From assembly GCF_000518705.1 (NCBI RefSeq), contig NZ_KI912479.1, positions 226,530-290,529 on the forward strand: a stretch of DNA of 64,000 bases, written 5' to 3'. The DNA is from Shewanella colwelliana ATCC 39565 (lineage in GTDB: Bacteria > Pseudomonadota > Gammaproteobacteria > Enterobacterales > Shewanellaceae). This document shows positions 46,313 to 55,710 of the stretch, in pieces (position 1 is the first letter of the stretch; each line of letters begins with the position of its first letter). The notes beneath the pieces were generated by a model. The model worked only from the letters and a program-made list of their open reading frames with translations, did no database searches and had not been told where the DNA came from. The position numbers and the translations under genes were made by a program.

Positions 46313-47959
46313 ATGGAATCAATAAACAACTTGTTTAGAAAGATCAAAATATCTAGTCGGTTGATCGTGATGTTAGCATTAGCCATTGTCGCCACCATCA
46401 TCATGTTTATGTTTGCGTTAACAAACATTGAGGGGTTATTGCTGGCGGAGAAACAAGCAAAATTGTCATCACTGTCTGATGTGGGGGAGAAGGTGATTGC
46501 TCGTTACTACGATAGTGCTCAGCAAGGGATGATGAGTGAAGATGAGGCAAAGACTGCAGCGATAAAAGCACTGGATATGCTGCGTTACAGTGGTAATGAA
46601 TATTTTTGGACCTTAGATAGGCAAGGTAATATGGTCCAGCACGCTTTTGCTAAGAAGTTGGTCGGCACAAATGTACTTGGAATGAAAGATCCAAATGGTG
46701 TGCTGTTGTTTCAGGAGGTGGTGACTGGCACAGCAAATTCCGATTATGCACTAATTAACTATATGTGGAACAAACCTAATGCAACGGCACCCAGCCCGAA
46801 AATGAGTGTTGTTAAACGGTTTAAGCCGTGGGGTTGGATAGTAGGAACGGGCATATATGTCGACGATATTGATCAACAGATGACGGCGTTTGCGCTAAGC
46901 TATTTTGTTATCGCTATCTTAGTATGGCTACCCGTTATTCTGCTACTTTGGCTGATTTCACGAAGCATCTCTGCACCAATGAAACAAACCATCGCAGCGT
47001 TTGAGAATATAGCTAGTGGCGATGGGGATTTAACGCTACGGCTGAAAGCGTCTGGTAATGATGAACTGCAACAAGTCGCAGCCAGTTTCAATGCGTTTGT
47101 GACTAAAATTCAATCCTTAGTTACCTCAGTTTCTGCATCGGTAAGCCATAGTCGCGATCTCGCTGTTGGACTGGCCGATATCTCTGCTGAGGCAAGTACT
47201 GTCACTAGTAATATGCAGGCTGAAACCGAGAGTGTGGCGACAGCCATCAATGAGATGTCTATGGCGGCATCTGAAGTGGCGTCAAATGCACAACTTGCGG
47301 CCGATAGCGCAAGTGATGCAGACGGTCAAGCCGATAGAACCAACCAAGTGGTTGATAGTGCTGTCGCAAAAATCACCTCGCTATCACAAGAGTTAGAAGT
47401 CTCTTCGAGAGTGACCCAGGAACTACAGGTCAGTTCGAGCAAAATTGGTCAAATACTCGATGTTATCGTTGGCATTGCAGAGCAAACTAATTTGCTGGCG
47501 CTTAATGCGGCTATTGAGGCTGCGCGAGCAGGTGAAGCTGGTCGTGGTTTTGCTGTTGTGGCGGATGAGGTACGTACCCTGGCTAGTCGAACTCAAGAGT
47601 CAACCCAAGAGATCAATAGTATTATCGATGCAATTAGAGATGCGATAGAGAGCGTTAACAACTCGGTAATACGTGCTAAGGACCAATCGGCAGAAACGGT
47701 TTCAGAAACTGCCGAAGTGGTTGATTCATTGGGAATGATAAAGTCATCGATAAAACAGATCTCTGATATGAATATTCAAATTGCCGCGGCGACAGAAGAG
47801 CAGAGCGCTGTGATCGCCGAGCTTAATATGAACGTGACCAGAATCAACGATATCTCCCTCGAAAATCAACAAAAGAGTGTTCAAATTGGTGATGCCAGCG
47901 AGATGATTAAAGCCGGTTCTAGTGAATTAGAGACCTTAGTCTCAAGCTTTAAAGTGTAA
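46313..47959 (+). CDS. Methyl-accepting chemotaxis protein with Cache sensor
   Basis: A 548-residue chemoreceptor. TM1 is at about 17-38. A periplasmic single-Cache (Cache_2) domain contains YFWTLDRQGNMVQHAF and WGWIVGTGIYVDDID. TM2 is at about 200-222, followed by HAMP and the helical signalling hairpin. The hairpin tip EQTNLLALNAAIEAARAGE is intact, so it should couple to CheA/CheW. A clear GAGGTGGGA precedes the ATG. Cache_2 ligands are commonly small organic acids; none can be assigned here. Confidence 0.94.
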   Translation: MESINNLFRKIKISSRLIVMLALAIVATIIMFMFALTNIEGLLLAEKQAKLSSLSDVGEKVIARYYDSAQQGMMSEDEAKTAAIKALDMLRYSGNEYFWTLDRQGNMVQHAFAKKLVGTNVLGMKDPNGVLLFQEVVTGTANSDYALINYMWNKPNATAPSPKMSVVKRFKPWGWIVGTGIYVDDIDQQMTAFALSYFVIAILVWLPVILLLWLISRSISAPMKQTIAAFENIASGDGDLTLRLKASGNDELQQVAASFNAFVTKIQSLVTSVSASVSHSRDLAVGLADISAEASTVTSNMQAETESVATAINEMSMAASEVASNAQLAADSASDADGQADRTNQVVDSAVAKITSLSQELEVSSRVTQELQVSSSKIGQILDVIVGIAEQTNLLALNAAIEAARAGEAGRGFAVVADEVRTLASRTQESTQEINSIIDAIRDAIESVNNSVIRAKDQSAETVSETAEVVDSLGMIKSSIKQISDMNIQIAAATEEQSAVIAELNMNVTRINDISLENQQKSVQIGDASEMIKAGSSELETLVSSFKV

Positions 47960-47993
47960 TGTAAATGGCCTGTTTCCTAGCGGAGTTGGGCCA

Positions 47994-48314
47994 TTAACGT
48001 TTTTCGGCTTGCTGTTGCATGATAGCGACCACTTGGTCAAAGGTGATCTCATACTCCCGTGAGAGATGGATGATCTTAGTTCTATAGGTTTGCAACAGTT
48101 CTTGTTGACGCTGCTTATGTTTCTCATCATCGACAAGTTTATTGACCACCTCTTGTAATATGAGCAATCTTCTCAAATTATAATCAAGTGACGTTAAGTA
48201 GGTTTCCATCTGATTATGGGTGCGAGCTTGCTCTAGTCCGCTGGTATTTTTTTTGTCATAACCATATTTATCGAGTGCGGCAATTGCGTGATTTAATTCA
48301 TCTGTCTGGTTCAT
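47994..48314 (-). CDS. Hypothetical helical protein
   Basis: A 106-residue, highly charged, glutamine-rich protein without signal or membrane segments. It is predicted helical throughout, with heptad-like spacing in the middle (LRRLLILQEVVNKLV). I do not recognise a family. It is convergent with the chemoreceptor gene, 34 bases away. The ribosome site is weak, so the gene is probable rather than certain. Confidence 0.55.
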   Translation of the reverse strand: MNQTDELNHAIAALDKYGYDKKNTSGLEQARTHNQMETYLTSLDYNLRRLLILQEVVNKLVDDEKHKQRQQELLQTYRTKIIHLSREYEITFDQVVAIMQQQAEKR

Positions 48315-48511
48315 TCTAAATCGCTATGGGTTGACGGATTAATCGGAACACCAGTATGAAATGGCATTAGGTTTTACTTAAGTGTCGATTATAGAGTGAG
48401 ATCAAGGTGAGTAAAAGCAATTGATTTTTTATTCATCAATTTTTAATTTTTTTGACTATTAATTATAGTAAATTAGAGAGCGAACCCATTAATTTTGCCA
48501 TGGAGGCATCT

Positions 48512-49006
48512 ATGTTAGACCTACTTCCTGATCTATTCGATAACTATGAAGAGCAACTTCATTTACTTGCCCCTCATTACCAGCAATATGGGCATAAAAA
48601 CATATTTTGGGGCGAAATTGTCACGGTTAAGTGCCATGAGGATAACTCAAAAGTTAAGCAGGTCTTAGCACAACCTGGTGAGGGTAAAGTGTTAGTGGTC
48701 GATGGCGGCGCTTCAAATCGGCGGGCATTGCTTGGGGATATGATCGCGCAAAGTGCTGTCGATAATGGTTGGAGTGGGATAGTGATCAATGGTTACGTTA
48801 GAGATGTGGCAGCACTAAAAACAATGCCTATCGGTATACAAGCACTTGGTGCTAATCCGATTAAAACAGATAAGCGCGATATCGGGGATGTTAATGTTAC
48901 TGTCGAGATAGATCGCGTTATAATTAAACCAGGCATGATGCTGTATGCCGATGATAATGGTATTGCGGTCACCGATGAAGCATTGTCATTGTCACATCTT
49001 CTTTAA
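48512..49006 (+). CDS. rraA: RraA-family protein, regulator of RNase E or aldolase homologue
   Basis: A 164-residue protein with the RraA fold: GEIVTVKCHEDN, VLVVDGGASNRRALLGD, YVRDVAAL and GDVNVTVEIDRVIIKPGMMLYADDNGI. RraA trimers bind the RNase E scaffold and inhibit it. I start at the ATG at 48512, which has GGAGG 5 bases upstream and gives the family length; the frame extends back to a TTG with no ribosome site. It retains an Arg-Asp pair (VRD), which in the wider family belongs to the metal site of aldolases. The old label menG for this family is a misannotation. Confidence 0.9.
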   Translation: MLDLLPDLFDNYEEQLHLLAPHYQQYGHKNIFWGEIVTVKCHEDNSKVKQVLAQPGEGKVLVVDGGASNRRALLGDMIAQSAVDNGWSGIVINGYVRDVAALKTMPIGIQALGANPIKTDKRDIGDVNVTVEIDRVIIKPGMMLYADDNGIAVTDEALSLSHLL

Positions 49007-49037
49007 GTTGTTGGTATAACTCCAGATGGAATCTGTT

Positions 49038-50861
49038 ATGAAAATAGTAAAATGGATACTTATTGCTTTTGTGTCGTTATTTATCCTATTGGTTGGATAT
49101 TTAACCCTTGTTTTCGATCCGAATGATTTTAAGCCGCAAATTGTTGATGCGGTTAAAGAGCAAACGGGTCGTGAGTTGCGTATTAACCAAGATTTAAGTT
49201 GGACCTTCTTTCCTAGCATAGGTATTGCGCTGGGTGATATTAGCTTATCTAACCCTACAGGCTTTAAAAATAGCGATATGGTTAAGGTTAATAATATGGT
49301 TGCCGAAGTTGCGTTAATGCCGCTGCTAAGTAAGGAGGTTGAAATTTCACAACTAAACTTAGATGGCTTAACCGTATATTTAGACACCTATAAAGATGGT
49401 CGCACTAGTTTAGATGGATTAAATGGCAAAGAGGGCGCTAAGTCTGAATCACAAGCACCTGATCAAGCGGGCAGTGGTGCACAAATTAAGCGGTTAAATA
49501 TTGGTGGCGTTACGATTACCAATACCCAGATCCACCTGTTCGATGAAGCCTCCACAACCACGCAGTTGTTTGTGCTTGAAAAATTTGCTCTTGGTGAGTT
49601 TTCGTTGGGACAGGTTGCTGATTTTTCTTATCGTTTTACCGCCACATTACCTGATATGTTTGTGAGCAGCGAAGGCGCTGGGCAATTGACCGTGGCAGAA
49701 AACCTGGCACAAATTAAAATTGAGAATTTTGCTATCAGCAACGACATTAAAGGTGAAGCGATACTCAATAAAGCGATGACAGTGGCACTTAAGACTAGCT
49801 TAACCTTGGATCTCAACCAAAAACAGGTGAGTGGTTTGCTGTCTGAGTTTTCTGCCATTGAGATACAAGCCAGTGGTAAGTTTGATGTTGATTATGGTGC
49901 CAAGGTGCCGGCTATTGTGGCGTCGCTTGAGTTGGGCGATATTGATTTAGATAAGTTGATGCCTAAAAGTGACACGGACCAGGAACAGACCACACAAACG
50001 GCTTCAGGTTCTGCCAAAGAGCCTGATCTGTCTGGAATGAAAGCGGTTAACCTTAAGTTTGACATGCGGATAAAATCGGTGACCGTGGCCAAACTAAAAA
50101 CCACTAACTGGATGATGAAACTGGGGCTAAAAGATGGGGTGCTAGACTTAAGCCAACTTTCTGCCGATCTTTATCAAGGCAAGTTGCAAGCCAAGGCACA
50201 GCTAGATGGACGTCAGTCCGTTGCGAGTTATCGTTTTGACAAATCAATTTCCGGCATTCAGGTTCGACCGCTGTTGACTGATGCAGCTGGCGTTGACATG
50301 CTTGCTGGTACCACTAATTTCTCTGTATCGGGTTCAGGTAAGAGCTTAATTCCCGATAATATAAAGCGTAATTTAGTGGCAAAAGGACAATTTGAAGTGG
50401 CTGATGGAGCGCTGTATGGTGTCAATATTCCGCAAATGATCCGCGATGCACAGGCTAAATTAAGCGGTGATCTCAGTGCTAGTGGTGCTGGAGAGAAAAA
50501 AACCGACTTTACCAGCCTTACGGGGAGCTTCTCGATGGCAAAAGGGGTAGTAACAAATCCCGACTTAGCCATGGCCTCGCCGTTAATTCGTCTAGCAGGC
50601 AAAGGAACTGTGAATGCTATTTCTGAGGCGATTGATTACAAGTTAACCTCCTCTGTGGTTGGCTCATTAGAGGGGCAAGGCGGTGGCGAGCGTGATGCAT
50701 TACAAGGTATTGAGATCCCATTTTCAATTACAGGTACTGCCACTGAGCCCAAATTTGGTCTAGATACTGAAGCACTTTTCGATGCCAAATTGAAGCAAGA
50801 AACAGAAAAGGCGACAGAAAAGTTAAAAGATGGCTTGTTTAAAAAGCTTGGTGGTTTCTAA
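49038..50861 (+). CDS. AsmA-family envelope protein
   Basis: A 607-residue protein with one N-terminal membrane helix (KWILIAFVSLFILLVGYLTL), then a long beta-rich periplasmic region. AsmA features are FKPQIVDAVKEQTGRELRI near the start and LTGSFSMAKGVVTNPDL near the C-terminus, which is followed by FSITGTATEPKFGLD. Family members are bridge-like proteins thought to move lipids or affect outer-membrane assembly. I choose the ATG at 49038, with ATGGA upstream, over one four codons earlier. Its stop overlaps the next gene (TAATG). Confidence 0.88.
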   Translation: MKIVKWILIAFVSLFILLVGYLTLVFDPNDFKPQIVDAVKEQTGRELRINQDLSWTFFPSIGIALGDISLSNPTGFKNSDMVKVNNMVAEVALMPLLSKEVEISQLNLDGLTVYLDTYKDGRTSLDGLNGKEGAKSESQAPDQAGSGAQIKRLNIGGVTITNTQIHLFDEASTTTQLFVLEKFALGEFSLGQVADFSYRFTATLPDMFVSSEGAGQLTVAENLAQIKIENFAISNDIKGEAILNKAMTVALKTSLTLDLNQKQVSGLLSEFSAIEIQASGKFDVDYGAKVPAIVASLELGDIDLDKLMPKSDTDQEQTTQTASGSAKEPDLSGMKAVNLKFDMRIKSVTVAKLKTTNWMMKLGLKDGVLDLSQLSADLYQGKLQAKAQLDGRQSVASYRFDKSISGIQVRPLLTDAAGVDMLAGTTNFSVSGSGKSLIPDNIKRNLVAKGQFEVADGALYGVNIPQMIRDAQAKLSGDLSASGAGEKKTDFTSLTGSFSMAKGVVTNPDLAMASPLIRLAGKGTVNAISEAIDYKLTSSVVGSLEGQGGGERDALQGIEIPFSITGTATEPKFGLDTEALFDAKLKQETEKATEKLKDGLFKKLGGF

Positions 50862-51433
50862 TGCGGAACAGGTTAAAACTATTGCTCCACTGTGCGGTGC
50901 TTTCTGCTGTGTCTGGTTGTAGTTCAACGACACTTTCTGCCGCCTCTGATGCTAAAAATGTGCCTAACGTGGTCAAGTCGAGTCGCTATGGTGACGATGA
51001 TCATCGCATGGTTTTAGGTAAAGGTGCCGAACCATTAATGCCGACAGTGATCGATCCTGTCACGGTTGAGGGAGTGCTTAAAGGTCAGCTAAGCACTGTT
51101 GGTGTCGAGAAAGGCTTAAAAGTACTGTTAACCGTGACCAACCCCAAACCTTACGGCGTACCGATTCAGTATCGTTCGGGGAAAACTGCCGATCTTTGGG
51201 TGGTCGATTCGTCGGGTGGGCGGTTATGGGCTTGGTCAGATGGCATGATGTTCACTCAAGTCATACGCGATATTGTCGTTGGCGCGGGTGACGAGTTTAC
51301 AGTGGCTTTTACGATAACAGCTGAGCAATTGACCCGTTTCCCTAAGGGGTGCCTACTCGTGGCTAAGTATGCGGGCGCTGCAACCGAATCAAGCCAAGTT
51401 GCCCTTGCTGATGTGATATTGCCGCTGCCTTAA
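50861..51433 (+). CDS. BsuPI-domain lipoprotein
   Basis: A 190-residue lipoprotein: lipobox VSGC with Cys20, then SSTTLSAAS. The C-terminal half resembles the BsuPI-type proteinase-inhibitor beta-sandwich (LLTVTNPKPYGVPIQYRSG, DLWVVDSSGGRLWAWSDG, VVGAGDEFTVAF). It overlaps the AsmA-family gene by one base, suggesting coupled translation, and is followed by a bidirectional terminator. An actual inhibitor role is unproven. Confidence 0.8.
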   Translation: MRNRLKLLLHCAVLSAVSGCSSTTLSAASDAKNVPNVVKSSRYGDDDHRMVLGKGAEPLMPTVIDPVTVEGVLKGQLSTVGVEKGLKVLLTVTNPKPYGVPIQYRSGKTADLWVVDSSGGRLWAWSDGMMFTQVIRDIVVGAGDEFTVAFTITAEQLTRFPKGCLLVAKYAGAATESSQVALADVILPLP

Positions 51434-51446
51434 TTTGTTAAGCGTG

Positions 51447-51479
51447 AAAAAAAAGCGATGTCATGGACATCGCTTTTTT
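51447..51479. terminator. Bidirectional terminator between the BsuPI gene and mltD
   Basis: GCGATGTC, loop ATG, GACATCGC, with an A run before and a T run after, serving both convergent genes. Confidence 0.9.
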
Positions 51480-51520
51480 ATTGCTGCGAAACGTTATGCG
51501 TGATGCTTTTTTACTTGAGC

Positions 51521-53062
51521 TTATACTCGCGTTCTGGTCACATCGACATATAGGGTTAGCTTTTGCCCCGGTTGTAAGTACTTTTGATTTGATAAAGCAT
51601 TCCACTGTACTAGCTGCGCAACAGTGACCTTGAACTTACTAGCAATCCGAGCCAAAGAGTCACCAGAACGAACGGTATAATTGACGGTTCGGGTGATTTT
51701 GTTGCCGCTTGGCGCTGATTGCCAGATCACTAATTTCTGCCCAAGGTTAAGCGTATCTTTTGGCGCCATACCATTCCATCTGGCGAGACTCGATACTTTA
51801 ACTTTGTGCTGCTTGGCAATTTTCCACAAGGAATCACCGCTAACAACCGTGTAGTAACTTTTTTGTCCTCGGCCACTGCTTGATTGACGCTTTTCGAGGC
51901 GTTGATTAGCAGACAGTAAATACTGTGAAGGGTCTTTGGCCGCAACAGGAATTAGCAGGTATTTACCAGCGATAATCCTGTTGTTTTTAATATCGTTTAC
52001 GGCTCTAAGGGCCGAGGGTGTGGTGTTATAACGCTGGGCAATAAGACCTAAGCTATCACCGGAACGGATTTTATAGCGCTGCCATTTTAGCCTGTCTTTA
52101 CTGTCACTATTAGCTAAGGCGATTGTAAACTGCTCCGCTTTGTCTACTGGCACCACTAAGTGATGGGGGCCATTTGGCGCAGTTGCCCATTGATTAAAAC
52201 CAGGATTAAGCGAATGTAGCTCAGTTAGACTCATTTGTGCCATTTGAGCGGCAAGCGCTAAGTCAATTTGACTACCAATATCAATAACGGTTAGCTGTGG
52301 TTCATTACTGATGGGGTGCAGTGATATGCCATACGCGTCAGCATTTTTGATCACATCGGCCAGTGCCAGCAACTGTGGCACATAACGCTCGGTTTCCCGA
52401 GGTAGGTCGAGTGACCAAAAATCGGTGTGCTCGCCATTATTTTTATTACGTCTTACGGCATTGCGCACTCGACCTTCGCCGGTATTATAGGCCGCTATGG
52501 CATAAAGCCAGTTTTGATAGGTTTTACCATAGAGGTATTCAAGCATATCTAGCGCTGCGGTCGTGGCAGCAGGTACGTCGCGACGGCCGTCATACCACCA
52601 GTTCATCTCTAGACCAAAATGTTTCGCCATGGGGGCGGTAAATTGCCACAAGCCAGAAGCCGCACCATGAGAATAGGCAAATGGGTCAAAAGCACTTTCA
52701 ACGATAGGTAACAGTGCAAGCTCAATGGGCAGCCCTCTGCGTTCAATCTCATCAACAATGAGAAACATAAAGGGGGTCGCGCGCTCGGATACGCGTTGCA
52801 GATGCTGTGGATGTTTAATGTACCAATCGCGATATTGATTCACCAATTTCTGATCGGGGATAGGCATTGCTAAACCGAGGCGAATGCGTTGCCATACATC
52901 GGTTATCTCAATGGGGGTTGGCGCAACAACTTCCTTGTCGATAGCGACAATCGTCTCAGGCGGCTTAATTGTGACAGGAGCCGGGGTTGGCTGCTCAGTC
53001 AAATTTTGACAACCAGCAAGCAGGGTCAATCCCCCTGCTATAAAGACAAAAGGTAAGCGCAT
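51521..53062 (-). CDS. mltD: Membrane-bound lytic murein transglycosylase D
   Basis: A 513-residue lipoprotein enzyme (lipobox LLAGC, Cys18). The transglycosylase domain has LLPIVESAFDPFAYSHGAASG, where the Glu of VES is catalytic, and AIAAYNTGEGRV. Three LysM repeats follow (YKIRSGDSLGLIAQRY, YTVVSGDSLWKIAKQH, YTVRSGDSLARIASKF) for peptidoglycan binding. I start at MRLPFVFIAGG because GAGGA lies 8 bases upstream and the lipoprotein signal is then correct; the frame extends 14 codons further. Confidence 0.94.
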   Translation of the reverse strand: MRLPFVFIAGGLTLLAGCQNLTEQPTPAPVTIKPPETIVAIDKEVVAPTPIEITDVWQRIRLGLAMPIPDQKLVNQYRDWYIKHPQHLQRVSERATPFMFLIVDEIERRGLPIELALLPIVESAFDPFAYSHGAASGLWQFTAPMAKHFGLEMNWWYDGRRDVPAATTAALDMLEYLYGKTYQNWLYAIAAYNTGEGRVRNAVRRNKNNGEHTDFWSLDLPRETERYVPQLLALADVIKNADAYGISLHPISNEPQLTVIDIGSQIDLALAAQMAQMSLTELHSLNPGFNQWATAPNGPHHLVVPVDKAEQFTIALANSDSKDRLKWQRYKIRSGDSLGLIAQRYNTTPSALRAVNDIKNNRIIAGKYLLIPVAAKDPSQYLLSANQRLEKRQSSSGRGQKSYYTVVSGDSLWKIAKQHKVKVSSLARWNGMAPKDTLNLGQKLVIWQSAPSGNKITRTVNYTVRSGDSLARIASKFKVTVAQLVQWNALSNQKYLQPGQKLTLYVDVTRTRV

Positions 53063-53149
53063 CGAAAAATCCTCACAAGATGTCCCTCTATCAAAACCCA
53101 TCAAAACAGGGGAAGGGGACTTAATTAGCGCGCTATTGTAAATGATTTA

Positions 53150-53929
53150 TTAGAACTTGTCCTTCCATTGCCTCAGAAGCGTGAAACAGCGCTGCGTGCT
53201 ATCAATGGCTTGTTGTGAATGACGAGCGACGCTAGCTTGTATCGCTTCGTTATCTGCGCGTAAAAATGGGTTGATGCTACGTTCTAGTCCAATAGAAGTC
53301 GGGAGCGTTGGTTTATCCTGTGCCCTAAGCTGTTGCGCCGCTTTAGTGTATTGGCTCAGAGCATTATTATCGAAGTCAACGGCCTGAGCGAAGGCCAAGT
53401 TAGCTAGAGTGTATTCATGGGCTGGGTAGACTAAGGTGTTTATATCAAGAGCGGCTAATTTATTGAGAGAGGCAAGCATCTGCTCTGGCGTACCTTCAAA
53501 GAGTCGACCACAGCCACCACTAAATAGGGTATCACCGCAAAAAAGATGGTCTGCGAACAAATAGGCGATATGGCCTAAGGTGTGGCCTGGGAGGTGGATA
53601 ACTTTTATTGGTGTCGGTTCAAACGGCACGCTAATGGACTGAGTGCTTGGAGAGATAGGATGGGTTAAGCCCGTTATGTTTTCATTGTCGGGGCCGTATA
53701 CTGTCAGACTATTGCCGTAATGTTGCTGTAGCTGAGCGATACCACCGGTATGATCGGCATGATGATGGGTAATGAATATGCCTGTCAAACTCATTTTATG
53801 CAGGTTAAGGTAGTTAATTACCGCGTTGGCGTCACCTGGGTCGACAACAAAGACGTGGTCGTTCTGCTCATGAGTGATTAGCCAAATATAGTTATCATTG
53901 AAGGCGTTGATGGGCGCAATATGATACAT
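53150..53929 (-). CDS. gloB: Hydroxyacylglutathione hydrolase (glyoxalase II)
   Basis: A 259-residue metallo-beta-lactamase-fold enzyme that hydrolyses S-lactoylglutathione, the second step of methylglyoxal detoxification. The binuclear site shows THHHADHTGG, LPGHTLGHIAY and the bridging Asp in FCGDTLFSGGCGRLFEG, plus YPAHEYTLANL. I start at MYHIAPINAF, with AGGTGA just upstream, rather than four codons earlier. It is divergent from yafS, as in E. coli. Confidence 0.95.
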   Translation of the reverse strand: MYHIAPINAFNDNYIWLITHEQNDHVFVVDPGDANAVINYLNLHKMSLTGIFITHHHADHTGGIAQLQQHYGNSLTVYGPDNENITGLTHPISPSTQSISVPFEPTPIKVIHLPGHTLGHIAYLFADHLFCGDTLFSGGCGRLFEGTPEQMLASLNKLAALDINTLVYPAHEYTLANLAFAQAVDFDNNALSQYTKAAQQLRAQDKPTLPTSIGLERSINPFLRADNEAIQASVARHSQQAIDSTQRCFTLLRQWKDKF

Positions 53930-54065
53930 AGTCACCTGCATAAAAAGTTGTTTATTTAGTGCCTAGTTTACTGAGTAATACGGTTGCGTGTATAGCGCTT
54001 TAGGGCGCAAATGCTCTATGATGATCGCCTGTCAACAATAACTCGCTAGTGCATTGGAGATATCT

Positions 54066-54797
54066 GTGTCCCTTATTATGCCAACCAAGCCGATGGAATG
54101 GAAAGACTTGCCTAATGGTGAGTGGATCCAAGAGGCGGTCGAAGATAAGTTGGACCCATGGTGGCCTAAGGTCTTTGGCTATCATATGCTCAGTGTCGGT
54201 CCATTAAGTGCCACCCTTGAAAAGGGCTGTTTGCCTATTGGCAGACAGTTTTCGTTGGGCCCATGCAGCAACCAGAGCGTTATTGGCGACTTTAGTGAGT
54301 TACCCATACAAAATGGGGTGATTGATGCCGTGGTGTGTAGCCTTATTTTAGATTTTGAACACGATCCTTACAAAGTCCTGCGTGAAACTGACAGAGTGCT
54401 GATCGCTGGTGGTTATCTGTTTATTATTGGTTTTAACCCTTTGAGCCCAGCTTTTGTCGGCAAGTTGTTACCTCAATTTCAGCAGAAATTGCCTTGGAGT
54501 GGACGTTTTTTTCGCCCATCGCGAGTAAAAGATTGGCTGGGGTTACTGGGTTATCAAATCGTGGCTGATGAACGATTAGGGTATCATCACTTTTTAACTG
54601 AGATTCAATCAGATAGTATTTGGCAGCATGCATTACAGGCATGGTTGCCGGGAAGTGGGTCGCTTTATTTACTAGTGGCCAGAAAACTGGCAACACCACT
54701 AACCCCGATACGCGAGCGAAAACGCGTCCGTCAGCCAAAATGGTCGACGGCCCCTAGTGCGGGAAGAGCAGAACACCTCCACAATAATAATCAATAA
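54066..54797 (+). CDS. yafS: YafS-family class I methyltransferase
   Basis: A 243-residue SAM-dependent methyltransferase-like protein. The post-I region is VIGDFSELPIQNGVIDAVVCSLILDFEHDPYKVLRE; motif I is weak, with no clear GxGxG, so SAM binding needs testing. Position between gloB and rnhA is that of yafS in E. coli. The GTG start is chosen because GGAGA lies 5 bases upstream; other in-frame starts (TTG 54054, ATG 54078) are near. Substrate unknown. Confidence 0.85.
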   Translation: MSLIMPTKPMEWKDLPNGEWIQEAVEDKLDPWWPKVFGYHMLSVGPLSATLEKGCLPIGRQFSLGPCSNQSVIGDFSELPIQNGVIDAVVCSLILDFEHDPYKVLRETDRVLIAGGYLFIIGFNPLSPAFVGKLLPQFQQKLPWSGRFFRPSRVKDWLGLLGYQIVADERLGYHHFLTEIQSDSIWQHALQAWLPGSGSLYLLVARKLATPLTPIRERKRVRQPKWSTAPSAGRAEHLHNNNQ

Positions 54798-54813
54798 AAG
54801 ATCCGTATTATCG

Positions 54814-55710
54814 ATGAGAATTACCCTTAAACAACTGGCTATTTTTGAAGCGGTCGCCAGAAGCGGTCAGGTTGCTAGAGCCGCCGAGATGATGAATTTG
54901 TCTGCACCAGCGACTTCCATGGCATTAGCTGAACTGGAAAAACAACTCGAGGCACGTTTGTTTGAACGTGTGGGTAACCGATTACGCCTAAATGCCCAGG
55001 GCAGCCTGCTACTGCCGTTAGCGACGGAGGCGATACACAAAGTTGAGCAGATTGAGCATCTGTTCTCCTCTCCTGAGGCTGAGCTTAGTGGCACATTAAA
55101 TGTGGCGGCTAGTTCAACAATTGGCAACTATCTGTTAGCCAAAAGCGCGGTTGCTTTTTGTCAACAATATACCTCCTCGCTGGTCGATTTAAACATCAAT
55201 AATACTCAAGCCGTGATCAATGCCGTGTTGGAGTTTAGCGCTGAGGTTGGCTTTATCGAAGGCCAGTGTTTGGACAGCCGGATTAAGGTAGAAGCTTGGC
55301 ATAAGGATAAGTTACTGGTGTTTTGTCACCCCGCGCACCCTTTAGCAGGGCAACGGGTTGAGCCAAAAGCGTTAACCGGGATGAGTTGGGTGATGCGCGA
55401 AGCAGGATCTGGCACCCGTGATTATTTTCTTAATGCCGCGAATGCTTTAGATATGCAGCCCCAAGAAAAATTCAGTTTTTCTACCCCAGATGCCATTAAG
55501 CAGGCTGTCAAGCAGGGGGCTGGGCTGGCAGTTTTGTCTGAATTAACCTTAGAGAAAGAACTTAGCCGCAAAGAACTGGCAGTCATTGATGTAGCAGGTT
55601 TGACCTTAGAGCGGCAATTTTATCGCATTCGTCATAAGAGCCGGAACCCGACAGCGCTATGTGAGGCGTTCGATCATTTTTGCCAGCGTTTTCTTAATAT
55701 TGCTCACTGA
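54814..55710 (+). CDS. LysR-family transcriptional regulator
   Basis: A 298-residue LTTR. The helix-turn-helix covers residues about 1-60 (LKQLAIFEAVARSGQVARAAE, then SAPATSMALAELEKQL), followed by a two-lobed effector domain resembling CysL/CbbR-type members. I start at MRITLKQLAIF; the frame extends upstream into yafS, but no LTTR begins there. It lies 16 bases after yafS and its 3' end overlaps convergent rnhA by 7 bases. Targets and effector are unknown. Confidence 0.9.
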   Translation: MRITLKQLAIFEAVARSGQVARAAEMMNLSAPATSMALAELEKQLEARLFERVGNRLRLNAQGSLLLPLATEAIHKVEQIEHLFSSPEAELSGTLNVAASSTIGNYLLAKSAVAFCQQYTSSLVDLNINNTQAVINAVLEFSAEVGFIEGQCLDSRIKVEAWHKDKLLVFCHPAHPLAGQRVEPKALTGMSWVMREAGSGTRDYFLNAANALDMQPQEKFSFSTPDAIKQAVKQGAGLAVLSELTLEKELSRKELAVIDVAGLTLERQFYRIRHKSRNPTALCEAFDHFCQRFLNIAH

